NCBI GenBank assembly: GCA_036250225.1
Contig: JAPZLL010000007.1
Coordinates: forward strand, 992,001 to 1,056,000
DNA length: 64,000 bases
Direction: 5' to 3'
From: Cercophora sp. LCS_1
Lineage: Eukaryota; Ascomycota; Sordariomycetes; Sordariales; Lasiosphaeriaceae
Part shown: in pieces, positions 43,801 to 55,051 of the stretch
Layout of the letters: the number at the start of each line of letters is the position of its first letter
Position numbering within the stretch: position 1 is the stretch's first letter
Translations under genes and position numbers: made by a program
Notes under the pieces: generated by a model
What the model saw: the letters and a program-made list of their open reading frames with translations, nothing else
What the model was told of the DNA's origin: nothing
The model's database searches: none

Positions 43801-46800
43801 GCGGGGCCGATCAATTTACATCTTTCCACTCGAAAGAGGTCCTGTCGTGTGGAGGGTATGCAGGTTAATCTGACGACCTCTCAGTTAAAGTGTGTGCGTT
43901 GCGTTGGACGTCGTGGTGGGTAGCAAAGTCTCCACGCATCAACCACCAAGCATCCAAGCATCGGTTTGAGCCAAGCATCAGCTCCGGGTGCAAGCTCCAA
44001 CCCTGGGAGGCCCTTGCCGGCGTTGCCTTTTGCAGTTGTGGGGGGAACCTCAGGAACCAGGGCACCAGGGCTTCTCACCGCATGAATCGTCCTCCAGGGC
44101 CGTTTCCGCCTCCGCGCTGGATGCAGCATGGTTCCAACACTGCTTCACAGTGACCGCCACAGGGATTCAACGTCGCCAACCAAACAGCGCCGTCCGAGGT
44201 TAGCTACACTCGTAGGAGTTAGCTCTGCGTTCACCGATCTCATTGCTGCGGGCGCGGCTCAGGCCGTCCGCTCCGCCGCCGCTGCTGCTTGCTGAAGATC
44301 AGTTGGCAGGAAAACCCGAGGCGAAACCTAAACCCTCCGGCCACGGCGCCGCTTTCCGGGTAGCAAACATCACGCTGTCGCTGTCCGAGAATCGTCAGAC
44401 GGGACCCCTTTATTATAGCCGCCATGCCGGCGGCGGCGAGCGTGTTGATAAAGTCGATGATGCACGCGTGCAGCAGCGCACCATGGCAGCGCTGGTTCCC
44501 GGTATTGAGTACGAGGGTTGGGAATAGTCGAGAGCACAGTCGTGGTGCTGCGTCGGCGAAACCAGGAAGCCGGGGTTAGCACATGGTAGTATCGAGTACT
44601 TTGGCCCTCGTCTGCTGGGCATCCCGCAAATCCAATTGGCCCGTAGCTCGCGGACGGGAGAGGTCGAATCGTTGAACAATAGGATAATAACGCAAGTGGC
44701 CGTCGAAAGATCGAGGACGGGATGGGCGATAAAACCCTTGTCGCGAGCGTGATGGCAAGCTTGATTGGTGAGGCCGCACAGGGATTGGCTTGCCAATCGA
44801 GCGCGGGCGCTTAGCCGTGCGAACCCTTGGTCTCTCCCCGCCGCCGCCAAGCACATCCACCCCGCTGCCCAACCACGCGCCGACTCACGCACGTCCGGTC
44901 CAGAGCACCAGCAGCAAGCAGCCCAGCGAACGCCCTCGACGAACGTTACTCGCTGCCCCAGCATTACTCAGGCAGCAATTGGAGCTAATCACGGCCAGCG
45001 GCCGACAGCTGTGGCTCTGTACCTGTTGTCTCTGGAGAAGGATTTGAGAATTCGAGAAGCACGGCGGAAGCGAGCCCACCGAGCTTTTCGAGCACCAGCG
45101 ACGCAGTGAGAGCGGGTCGGGTTGCATGGAGATCACTGCAACCGGAAAAGAAAAAAAAAGACGATGTTCTGCGCCTACACTACTGCACGAACCGCAGTTT
45201 CCAGGTCCCGGGCAGGATTGACAGGGTTCGATCTGTAATCCATCCGTCAGTGCTGAAGAGCATCTCTCCTCCCCACTGGTCCGCGGCGGTGTAAGAACGG
45301 GACCCCTCCGGCACGAGGAGGGGAGCAAGAGTCTGGTACATGCTACCTGACCTACTTGTGCAGTGCAGGCGGTACGTCGTGCATGCTGCACTTTTGCATT
45401 CGCACAGCCAGCCCCAGAACAGCAGCACAGGGTCGCAGGGCAGCATCTGTTCCGGGCTTCGGTCAGGCGGTTTGCTTGCTTGCTTGCTTGATGCGTGCTT
45501 GCTTGCCTCGCTTTTCGCCCTCGCAGCACCAGACCCCGAATTCGCCCCCAGTGGGAGTCCTCTGACGCTCTGAAAGGCAACGCCGGGCCTCTAAACGTGG
45601 CCCAGCTTCGGGCTCGGCGGTCCCAGGAACAGGAGACATGTCTGTCATTCGGCAGCCAAGTTCCAAGTTTCGCGCAGGTCGCCATCGCAGAGGCCGTCGA
45701 ACTCTCGACCGGCCGCGGGGCTAATTATGGCAAATATTGGATGTACCATGTACGTCTAGCATTGCAGGCCAACCACACAACACATCACTGCGGAAAGGCT
45801 TTTCTCGCTTTGCTTGTCGACAGGGCCCCCGTTGCTCGCACCGCTCGCTAGTCAATGCACATCTTTGCCATGTCTTGTTTCCACGCAGCCCAGCCCGCCG
45901 CCGACTGGATGGCCGGTGGTGTGCGGTCTGGGGAGGTGGAGAGCAGCATCAGTTGCGTCCGCGCAGCGCACGACGAGCCAGCCAACGGCTAGGTCAGGGC
46001 AGCTTCTCTAATTTTACATGACTCTGTCCAGTGACAGCACCGCCTTTTGTGTCTTAAGCGCTCTCTAGGGGTTGGTCGCCATGCTGTTGGGCACACGCCT
46101 CACTGCCGGCCCGCGGCTTTCGAACGCTCTCTGTCTGTCGACTCACCATCGACTGATTCTGCCTCCTTTTCTCGCTGCATTTCGTTGCGCCAAAGAGGAA
46201 TCGCCGAGACTGCGAAGACGGCCAACGCACGCGGCTTTCCTGCGTTTTTCTGCACGTCAAGCGCCGAGTCCTCTGGCCCTCGCGGGCTCTGTGGTTCCAA
46301 CTCCCGCATCCTTGAGGCGAGGCGGGTAGCTCGTCTTGCCGCCCCCATACAAGGTGCCCCCGTCCCCACCACCACCACCTCACCTTACACGCCCCCCCTA
46401 CCGACATACCCCTACCCTACCCTACCCTCTCTTCCCTGCGTCTACGCTACGAGGCGGCGTCTGTCTTGTCTAGCACACACTCCCGTGCAACCGTCCCAAC
46501 CGACCCAGGTTCTCTTCCCCGTCTCTTGTTCTTCAACCTCTTTTTACCTTTTTTCCTCCCGCTCCCCTAGCTTCCCGATTGCTCCCTCGTTTGCGCACCG
46601 CGACGACAGCAACGACTCCCGAGTCCGACGACCCTCGAGCAGCGAGCGGCAGCGAGCATCCAGCTTCGAGGACAGCATCAGTACCAGCACAAGCAACCGC
46701 CACTCGGCAGCCCCCCGCCACCACCTGCTGCCGTATGCCGGGACAGCTCGCGAAGGTCTCCGCAGCCTAGGCGTACCGAACGTGGAGGAACAACGGGGTC

Positions 46801-47168
46801 GGATACGAACATCGAGCTGTTCCATGTGATGAGTTGGGGTTCGGTCTGTGTTGCCTTACCGCCCGTCCTGGTCGAACAATTCGGAAGGGCGATATAAAAC
46901 CCTACCGCTCGGTATGTGCGACTCCTTGTGTAGCCTCAAGCCCCGCCGCGTGCCGCAGGGAACAGCAGTTGCAGTTGGGTGGGTGCGTGTGCTGCCCGCA
47001 ACAACGGCAACCTACTACTACCTAGGCCTCGCGCCCAAGGCAAGGACTTGAGGGGGCACGCTCGCAGCGGCCAGAAAATGTAGTGTTCCCGGCTAACTTG
47101 GCACGCTGTGTCTCTAGCAACACCCAACGCACATCTTGTCGGAGCGGGACCCCCATAACTAGCCCACC
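40801..47168. other. Gene desert, third part, and promoter/leader of the WD40 gene
   Basis: No protein-like frame could be supported. GC-rich, with GCTT repeats (45472-45492) and a CCCTA-type repeat (46411-46428). The last 800 bases are C/T-rich with several short frames, fitting a long promoter and 5' leader for the gene at 47169. A minus-strand frame at 42638-43069 (143 aa) has fairly even composition but no recognised family. Confidence 0.4.
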
Positions 47169-50100
47169 ATGTCCGCTGCAGGCCATCTTTCCAGGGCCCG
47201 CGCCGGGTCTAATGCGTCAGGTCCGGAGCGAGCATCCCGGGGACGGACCGGGCACATGGGCGACTTTGCGATGCCGTCTTCCAAGAGCCCACCGCCGGCC
47301 AGCCGCTTCTTCGACTCGTGCGCGGCCACGCCGTCCATGTTCCTCTATGCCCAGGGCAACTCGGTCGTGTGCGCACACCATGATACGCTGACAATAGAGC
47401 GCCGGTTTGCGCGCCATTCCGAGGAGGTGCAGATCCTGGCCGTCGACAATGTGAGTGACGTGGGTGCGGGAAGGCTGGTTGTGAGCTACGACGCTGGCCA
47501 GACGGCCATTGTCTGGGACCTGATGACGGGGGACGAGGTGTCCCGGTTTGCGTCCTACGAGAACCTGACGTGTGCCTCCTGGATGCGCAACGGAAATGTT
47601 GCCTTTGGTGCGTAGGCCCCTGTTTCGATATTTGCCATGTCTAACTCGCCGTGAATAGGAAACACACAGGGCAATGTGATTTTGTTTGAGCCCACAACAT
47701 CAGAACACATTTCGGCAAGGACAATTGACCAAATAGCCATCACGGCCCTCGCGCCGGCGACCGACTGCAGGACTTTTGCTATCGGGTGAGTTTTGCCAGC
47801 CTCGTGTGACGTGTGCTTGTTCCTGACATGGGCCCCCCGCAGCTATCAAAATGGTTCGCTGTTGATCGCGACACTTCAGCCCAGGTTCACAATCCTGCAC
47901 AACCTGACAACAAACCGAGGCCCGTCGCCCATTGTCACGTTGGCGTGGCATGCGTCGTCGTCGCGCCAAAAGTCGGACATGTTGGCGGTGCAGACCAACG
48001 ACGGCGACCTTCGCGTGTGGAGCGTGGCCAAGGCGTATAACAGCGACGACCCGGCAAAGGTGGTGCGTCTGTTGAAAAGGACAGAAAACTATCTGGCGGG
48101 GCCAAACTGGATGGGCTGGTCCAAGAACGGCCGGATCATCCAGTATTCAGAAGGGTAAGAATGACGAGCGAGTGAGGAAAGTGAGTGAGAATTTGCTGAC
48201 TTGTGCGTTTAGTGAGACAATCTCATGGGATGTGCGGACAAAACATGTCACCTACGACACTATCCCCACTCTCCCCGATGTCCGGGGACTGGCGCTGTAT
48301 GGGCCGGGTGCCAGTCTTTTTACTCTCGGCGCCAACAACACGGTGCAGCAGTTTGATCTGAATGCCCCGGCCATGTTGGTTGCTAACGTACAACACCCCG
48401 CAAACCTCCTCCCACCATCGCCACCAATTTCACTAGAAGCAGAGGATAAAGGGCATCATGCGAGCCAATCCGAGTCGGAGAACTCGGTGCAGATCGCCAT
48501 CCACGCCGACATTTCGGAAAGCGATGAGGGATACGATGAGCGGAACATGTCTCCTCTAGGTCGTATGGTCCGGAGTGACCGCGACCGGGAATCGGATTAC
48601 GAGAGGTATCGCACAGCGAGTCCAGGCTCCGTTCAGACCCGATCGAGCGTTTCTATCTCCTCCTCAACATCTCAAACCCAAGGGCGAGGTGGGTATCCTG
48701 CCTCAGTGGTGTCACGCGGCTTGACGGAAAATACATATATCTCGGCGGGTTCTTCACTTCGATCTGGAGCTCAGCGGCCTCGCCACGAGGGTGGGTTGGA
48801 GAGGCAACAGAGCCAACGAGAGTCGTTTTCCACCGGCAGCTCGATTTCAATGGGGAGCTCACACTACCAACGGTCCAAACATAAGCCGTCAAGGCTCAGG
48901 AATGAGATCCCGCGCAGCCCCGAAGACAACAAGGTTACGGATCTCTTCAAATTCACAAAGAGCCGTCTTCAAGACGTGCCATACAAGACGCCGTACACGG
49001 GCGGTGGCCATTTGACAAACGATGACCTCCGGCGGCAAATGCTGAGCACGATTTTCGGGTGGAACAAGGAAATCGAGGATTTGATTCGCGACGAGCTGTC
49101 CCGCCATCCCCTCGGGTCGACAAACCGCATCCTCCTCGCCAAGTGGCTGGGTGACATTAACACCGACATAATGGCCATGGGCTCGGAAAACATGACGTCG
49201 TCGGATTGGATGCTGTTGGCGCTCAGCGGGATCGGTGGACAAGCGTCGCAACACAAGCTCGGGCGTGCCTACGTGCAGAGATTGCTGGAGAGTGGTGATG
49301 TGCACGCGGCAGCGACCATTATGATTGGGTTGGGCGACCACAACGACGCGATTGAGATTTATATCTCGCACAAGAAGTACATGGAGGCGCTGATTCTCAC
49401 GTGTCTGTTCTTCCCGGCCGTTTGGGAGCGCCAGGAGGCGATTGTGAGGAAATGGGGCGAGTGGGCTGTGCAGCATGGCCAGCAGCAATTGGCGATCCGA
49501 TGGTGAGTTTTCCGGCTTGTGGTGTTTGGTGTGCTGATTGATTGACTTGTTTCCAGCTTTGCCTGCACTGGCCGCGAATCCTCTGACCCATGGACTTCGC
49601 CATCAGCCCATCAAATCACCTTCCCCAGCATCTCCCAGACCGTTCCGGATCTCATGAGCCCGCCAATGTCGCCTCCGTCGTTGACTCATGGGCCGCAACG
49701 AAGCATTGCGAAGAATGCCTCGCTCAAGCTCATCACTTCGTTTGACAAGGCGCCGAACAAGCTCCTCCAGAATGTTGACGATGGCAGGACGCCGTTGGCT
49801 GCCGGCATCACACCGATTGTTGAGTCGGCGCTTGATCAGGATGGTGAGCCAGCGACTGCGGTGATGCGCAGCGCCCGTGGCCAGTACGGTCCCGCTTCAG
49901 CTCTCCCAGGAGGCCGTAACCGTCTGCCTTCGATTGGAGAGGCACCCGATCAGCATCCTCGTGAGCTGCTGACGGCGATTAGCAAGCCTGCTGTTGACCC
50001 GTATGCCAACGTCAGGCCCGTTGAGACGCACCAGAACACGGAGCAGGGAAGGTCGCTGGACATGCAGAGACCACACACGTCGAGCCCGCGGCTGGTGAAG

Positions 50101-52500
50101 GACAAGCACCCGCCTCCGTCGCCATCACCGGCTGCCATGCAAGCGTTGATGGACGGAGGAAGGAGGAGGAACGGGTCTCGCAGCCGCATCCCCGAGGGCT
50201 TGGACTTGTCGCTCCCCACGCTTCGCGATCCCATGGAGGATGTCACCTCTCCCGAGCCATCGGCGCAATCCGGGGTTCGCTACCACTGGCCATCTCGGCG
50301 TCGTGGCCCGGCGTCAGTTGCCAGTTCGGTCACGTCTGCGTCGGCAGCGTCGAGCGTTGCTGGGAGGAGCACCCGCTCACGTCGGCATCACGATCACAAC
50401 CAAGGGAAGAGCCTAGACGATTACCTTCACAGCTTGGACTCGGCCAAGTCTACTGCCAACAAGTACGCGCGGGCCACCAGCCGCGGCCGTGGTCGTGAGT
50501 CGAGCCGGGATCGTGACGGCAGAGGCCGAAACGAGTCCCGCGGATTCACGCCCAAGGGTGGCAAGCGGTCGCCAAAGTCGCCAGTTCCCATGTCTCCCGA
50601 GGATCTGATCAACCTGGCCACTCCCAAGGATGATGAGTCCTTTTATACTGCGCCACATGAGCAAGATCGTGGCCAGCTGATCGACATTTCGTTTGGCGAG
50701 CCGGAGCAGCCGCCCACCGTCAAGAAGGCGACGGCGTACCGGGACACGAGGGACTCGTCGAGAACCGGGAGAGACAGCTCGAGGCCGAGAGACACGTCAA
50801 GAGTCAGGGCCAGCAGCCGGAACAATGCCGGCCGCACTGCGAGCCGTGATGGGCGTCGCACCCACAGCCCCGAGAGAACAGGGCTGGTGGACCCTCGTGG
50901 ACGGTCAGCAACTCGGGAGCGCACTGGGAACCATTCGCCCTCGTCACCACAGCCCATGTCAACCGACGGAAGGTACAACTACGGATCGTCGGATGAGGAT
51001 GATTACAACCGGGCGGTCGAGGCCCGCGAGAAGTTCCGCCAGAGGAAGGGGAGAAGCACCAGCCGAAACCGCAACGGCGAAGCGCTGATGTCGCCTGCAA
51101 CTTCGCGGTCTACCAGCGGCTGGGCTGCCGAGAGAAGCAAGGGAAAGAAGATTGCCGCGCCCCTGACAACACCGGCTCCCATGCAGCTTGTGCTCAATAC
51201 CGGCGGCGACTTGCGCATCAAGGATGATCGAGCAGCGAAGAAGGAGGCAGCTGCCCGGGAGCTTGAGGAGCGTCGCAGGTCTCTTGCCTTGCGAGATGCC
51301 AGCGTCCCCCATCCCTCGACCGTCTCTCGCCGCTCGCCAGATGCCATTGGCCGAGGGCCGTCGCCTCCCACGCTCATGGCGCTACCCAGCACCACGTATG
51401 TGCCGTTTCGAAAGGAGGACCTCCCTTCCCGCAGCGCCACGGCCGACCCGCACTCGGGCCGCAGCACCTTTTCCCACCGCGGCGGCGACAACCCCAAGAT
51501 GGGCTTGCCCGCAACTCCCAAGGCCATGCGTCTCGTCCTCGAGTCGGACGGGTCCAAGCACAACGTGCCCGTCCCACCCATGCCGGCAGCCTACGCCCAG
51601 CAGCCATCGCCGCCCATCATCCACTCCAACCGCTCGTCGCCCCGCAAGGTGCCCGAGCCCGAGCCGGCAGCCAACGACGGCGGCCTCGCCATGCTTCTCC
51701 CCTCGACCGTCTACACCCCTCCTCCCTCCCGCCAGGCCATGGGCTCCCAAATCGCCCGCTCCATGTCAGCTCCCCCACGCGACCTCGCCCCTCCCACCGG
51801 CACCTCAACCCGCCACCACTTCCAGAAATCCTCCATCTCGTCTACCGGCCGTCGTCCCTCAGCGGACAGCAACGCCAACATGATCCCGCCTCCTCCACCG
51901 CCAGCGCCTATCCCGCCCATGCTCAAAGAACTCCAACACCTCGCCATCCCTCCCCCACCACCACCCGCTCCCCTCCCCCACGCCGCAGGTCCCAAACCCG
52001 TCGTATATGGCGGCTCAACAGGCATGATCGAAATTGTCATGGATGAAGACGAAAAATCTACTCCTGCAGCAGTCCCAGTCGCCCTCCCCATCAGCGAAAA
52101 CACCGTCCCGGTCATCGCCCCTCCCGTCCCTACCGCCTCACGAAACGGCCACGTCCGCGGTCGATCCTCCGTCGATAACTCGATCGCGGGTCGTTTCTCC
52201 CGCGCAACGGAACGTATGCGCTCTGCGTCACGGAGCCGTACGGGGACAAGACCTGATATGCAGCGGATCAAGAGTCCAGAGATGATGCCGCCTGCGCCGT
52301 ATGAGAGTGTGCCGCCGCCGCCGACGCAGCTGCAGATGCAGCAGATGCAGCAGATGAGTTATCAGATGAGGGCTGAGATGAGCAAGTCGACGCCGCCTAA
52401 TCAGATGCAGCAGCAGGCTGCTCTGGCTGCGCAAGCACAGGGGCAGGGATTTGTGAGGGATGATTTTAGGACGGGGTTGCATCGGAGTGAGATGATTTAG
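47169..52500 (+). CDS. Large WD40-propeller / helical-repeat protein with disordered Ser/Arg/Pro-rich tail
   Basis: Exons 47169-47607, 47659-47785, 47843-48154, 48213-49502 and 49557-52500; introns 51-58 nt with donors GTGCGT, GTGAGT, GTAAGA, GTGAGT; frames join exactly; 1703 aa. Residues 45-400 form WD40-like blades (YDAGQTAIVWDLMTGDEV, TNDGDLRVWSVAKAY, ETISWDVRTKHVTYD). A Ser-rich linker is followed by a helical region near residues 560-740 (KYMEALILTCLFFPAVWERQ, EWAVQHGQQQLAIRCFACTG). The final 950 residues are disordered, with RS-type clusters (RDSSRPRDTSRVR), polyproline runs (PPPPPPAPIPP) and Gln/Met repeats. Propeller plus alpha-solenoid resembles coat and scaffold proteins (Sec31, Gemin5), but no function is assigned. 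The start has a good context (CACCATGT). Confidence 0.85.
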
Positions 52501-54265
52501 TTCTTCTCCTTTGCGTTCTCTCAACATAGGGGGTGTTCAAGCGGCGCGGTTGAGGGAGGGTGTTTGAAGGGATGGTCTGGAGAGCGTTCAAGTTCAGTGG
52601 TTCGGGAGTAATTTAACCAAAGTGGTTCGGGGAGTGTTTTACGAAACGGGGTATATACAACTGTGTTTTTTGGGGGGGTTTGAAAGAAAGAAACGGTTTT
52701 CGATTCTCAAAGAGGATGGGGTTTAACCGTCGCAGTTACGGATTTTTGGGTCAGGTCTTTGGGGGCTCCTGATGGGCGGGTGGTATGCGGGTATGGAAGG
52801 GCAAGGCAAACGGGAGACATGAGAACAAGCAAGCAATTGTATACTTCTTACTATCATTGCATTATTTTGGCTGCCTTTTTTTCTCTCTTCTGTTTTTGCG
52901 CGCGCGTTTCTCGTCATTTTCCCTCTCCACTTTCTATTGTTTTCGGTCTTTCCGTTCTTGGTTTCTTATTTTTACTTCTCGTCTGGTTTTCATCGGATTC
53001 CTTTCATTCCGTGGTGGTTTTTCTGCCTTGGCTTTGTCTATATCATGACTTATGACACATCCAACACACACAACACACAGCTGGGAGATTTTTGACGGGA
53101 CACACACACACACACACACACTTGGAGGTGGAGATGAGAATGAGGGGGAATACACGCGTGGAAGTTGATGAGAACCCGAGAAGGAAAAAAAAGCAACACA
53201 GGGACGAACTCACCAGGCGGACGGACAGACTGCAGACGGGGCTTATTTTGACGATGACTTGAAAATGGTGGAGGTTGAGAAGTTTCGTTGTCGTTGGTAC
53301 ATTTGGTACGTAACATACAATGCTGCCTCACGGCATGTTGTTGGATTTTCATGTCTTGGATTGTGTTGTTTGCGTCGCGAGGGAGCGAGCGGGGGTGAGA
53401 TACGGGATGGGTGAAGGGGGATGGGAAACGGGGAGGGAATGGAGAGGAAGATTTGTTGCTTCTGTGGTTAGTTAGCTGGCTATCTATCTAGTTGGGTTCG
53501 GGTAATTGGGTGTGAGGATCTAGCTAGGTAGCAATTGAGGTGTTGCGAAATTCTTGTTCTTTGCTGTGACTTGGTGATGGCTTCATGCTGAACGTGGGAG
53601 GTGTTCGAGTGCATGTTGTGTCGCTTTTTTTTTTTTTTGGTGGGGCGCAGTGCGAGCCGCAAACCACCAAAAGATGGGCTGCAACAGTCAAGCACAACGC
53701 CTGCTACAATCAGTGGGTACACACACCACTTGAAGTGCGAGGAGCAAAAAGGTAGTCGACATCTCCATCTCAACGGTCCATCCCAAACCCCCAGCGATCG
53801 TAATCCAGCACGCCACCTGACGGTGAAGATATCTCTGCAGAGTGGAGCCTCCCTCAAGCGTTATCTTCATTGCTTAGGGCCGCGCGCAGCATCGCGGGTT
53901 ACCCATGCGAGTGGGCGGCCACCGCAAGGTTCGCACTGGGCGCCGCTGGGGGGTTCGAAATGGAAATGGAATAGACGCGCCGAGAAAATCGAGTGCCTCC
54001 AATACCAACTTGACCATTACAGTTGTAAATTGGTTCGCCAAATTGGGTTATGGGGTGCCCAGCCATAGGGTCGGGGCGCGATAAGATAAGCCCCCAGCAG
54101 CAGCCACAGACAGCTTGCTTGCTTGCTTGCGCTGAAGCTCAAGCTTCCAGCGCCAAACACCAACGCGACTGACACGAACCAACCTATACATTTCGGCACA
54201 CAACACCGCAAACTCACAAACTCAGCATGCACCCATAAAAAAAAAAAAACCTCAAACCCGCCAAA
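52501..54265. other. Intergenic region between the WD40 gene and gpi15
   Basis: No coding frame is credible. A T/C-rich stretch lies at 52860-53020, a (CA)n array at 53101-53121 and a short GCTT array at 54115-54130. The last 150 bases are CA-rich, with an A run 10-25 bases before the gpi15 start. Confidence 0.45.
53101..53121. repeat. (CA)n microsatellite
   Basis: About ten CA units. Confidence 0.9.
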
Positions 54266-54913
54266 ATGCTCGCAACCCCACCAACCCTCTACATCCACCG
54301 TCCCTCCCCAACAACAGCCCACTTCACCGTCACCACCCGCCCACCACCAACCCTGCCACTACGCGCCCTGCTCCTCACCCTAACAGCCATCCGCTTCCTT
54401 TTGTCCCTCACGCTCTCACTCACGCTATACATCCGCTTCTCAACCCCCTCCTACTCCCTTCCACACTTGTCAAACCTCCTCTCCCACCCCAGCGCAGCAC
54501 ACCTCGTCACTCTCATCACCCCACTCCCAGCATGGGCCGTCCTAGGCGTCACACTCCCATTGCTATGGCTTTCCGTCTTCTGGCAGCTACACACGACTGA
54601 GAGTTTATTGGTGTTGAGAGGACTGGGGATCCAGACTTCAACGACGGGAGAGGGGTTGTTTGGCGCTTGGAGACCTGCCACGCGGTTTATTGCGACCGAG
54701 AAGATTCGCGATGTGTTGATCAACGAGGCATTTAGAGGGCTCGAGGTGCGGTATTATCTGGTGGTTGTGGTGGAGGGGGAGGAGGATGTGGTTGTTGTTT
54801 TTCCGAGGCTGTTGCCGCGGCGGAGGATTGTTGAGGCAGTCTGGAGGGGTGTGGGTGGGTGTTTGTACGAGGATAAGGGAGAGGGTGGGGGGTATTTTGG
54901 GAGGAAGGATTAG
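54266..54913 (+). CDS. gpi15: GPI-GlcNAc transferase subunit Gpi15 (PIG-H)
   Basis: Single exon, 215 aa. Two hydrophobic hairpin segments (about residues 33-55 and 83-105) are followed by the PIG-H domain: ESLLVLRGLGIQTST, RFIATEKIRDVLINEAFRGLEVRYYL, then VVVFPRLLPRRRIVEAVWRGV. Gpi15 belongs to the multi-subunit enzyme on the cytoplasmic face of the ER that transfers GlcNAc from UDP-GlcNAc to phosphatidylinositol, the first step of GPI-anchor synthesis, essential for fungal cell-wall proteins. The gene converges on pus3 with about 138 bp between stop codons. Length and motifs are complete; the first Met of the frame is the probable start (CAAAATGC). Confidence 0.92.
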   Translation: MLATPPTLYIHRPSPTTAHFTVTTRPPPTLPLRALLLTLTAIRFLLSLTLSLTLYIRFSTPSYSLPHLSNLLSHPSAAHLVTLITPLPAWAVLGVTLPLLWLSVFWQLHTTESLLVLRGLGIQTSTTGEGLFGAWRPATRFIATEKIRDVLINEAFRGLEVRYYLVVVVEGEEDVVVVFPRLLPRRRIVEAVWRGVGGCLYEDKGEGGGYFGRKD

Positions 54914-55051
54914 GATCCCAGTGGCAAGAGGGTTTGGGCTGGGAAATGGGGTTTATGATGCATGGCAAAGAGCATGGCAAAGAGGGACTGTCATAGCATG
55001 GAGTTGGTTGGATGGGTATTTGGCTTGGTTTTTTCTAGCTATGGAGGTGCT

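Noticed and set aside
46411..46428. CCCTA repeats resembling telomeric sequence
   Set aside because: The unit is 5 nt, not CCCTAA, has only about three copies, and lies in the C/T-rich leader of the WD40 gene.
51188..51883. 231-aa plus-strand frame inside the WD40 gene
   Set aside because: Out-of-frame shadow of the GC-rich disordered tail; composition is Pro/Ser/Thr/Arg with no family pattern.
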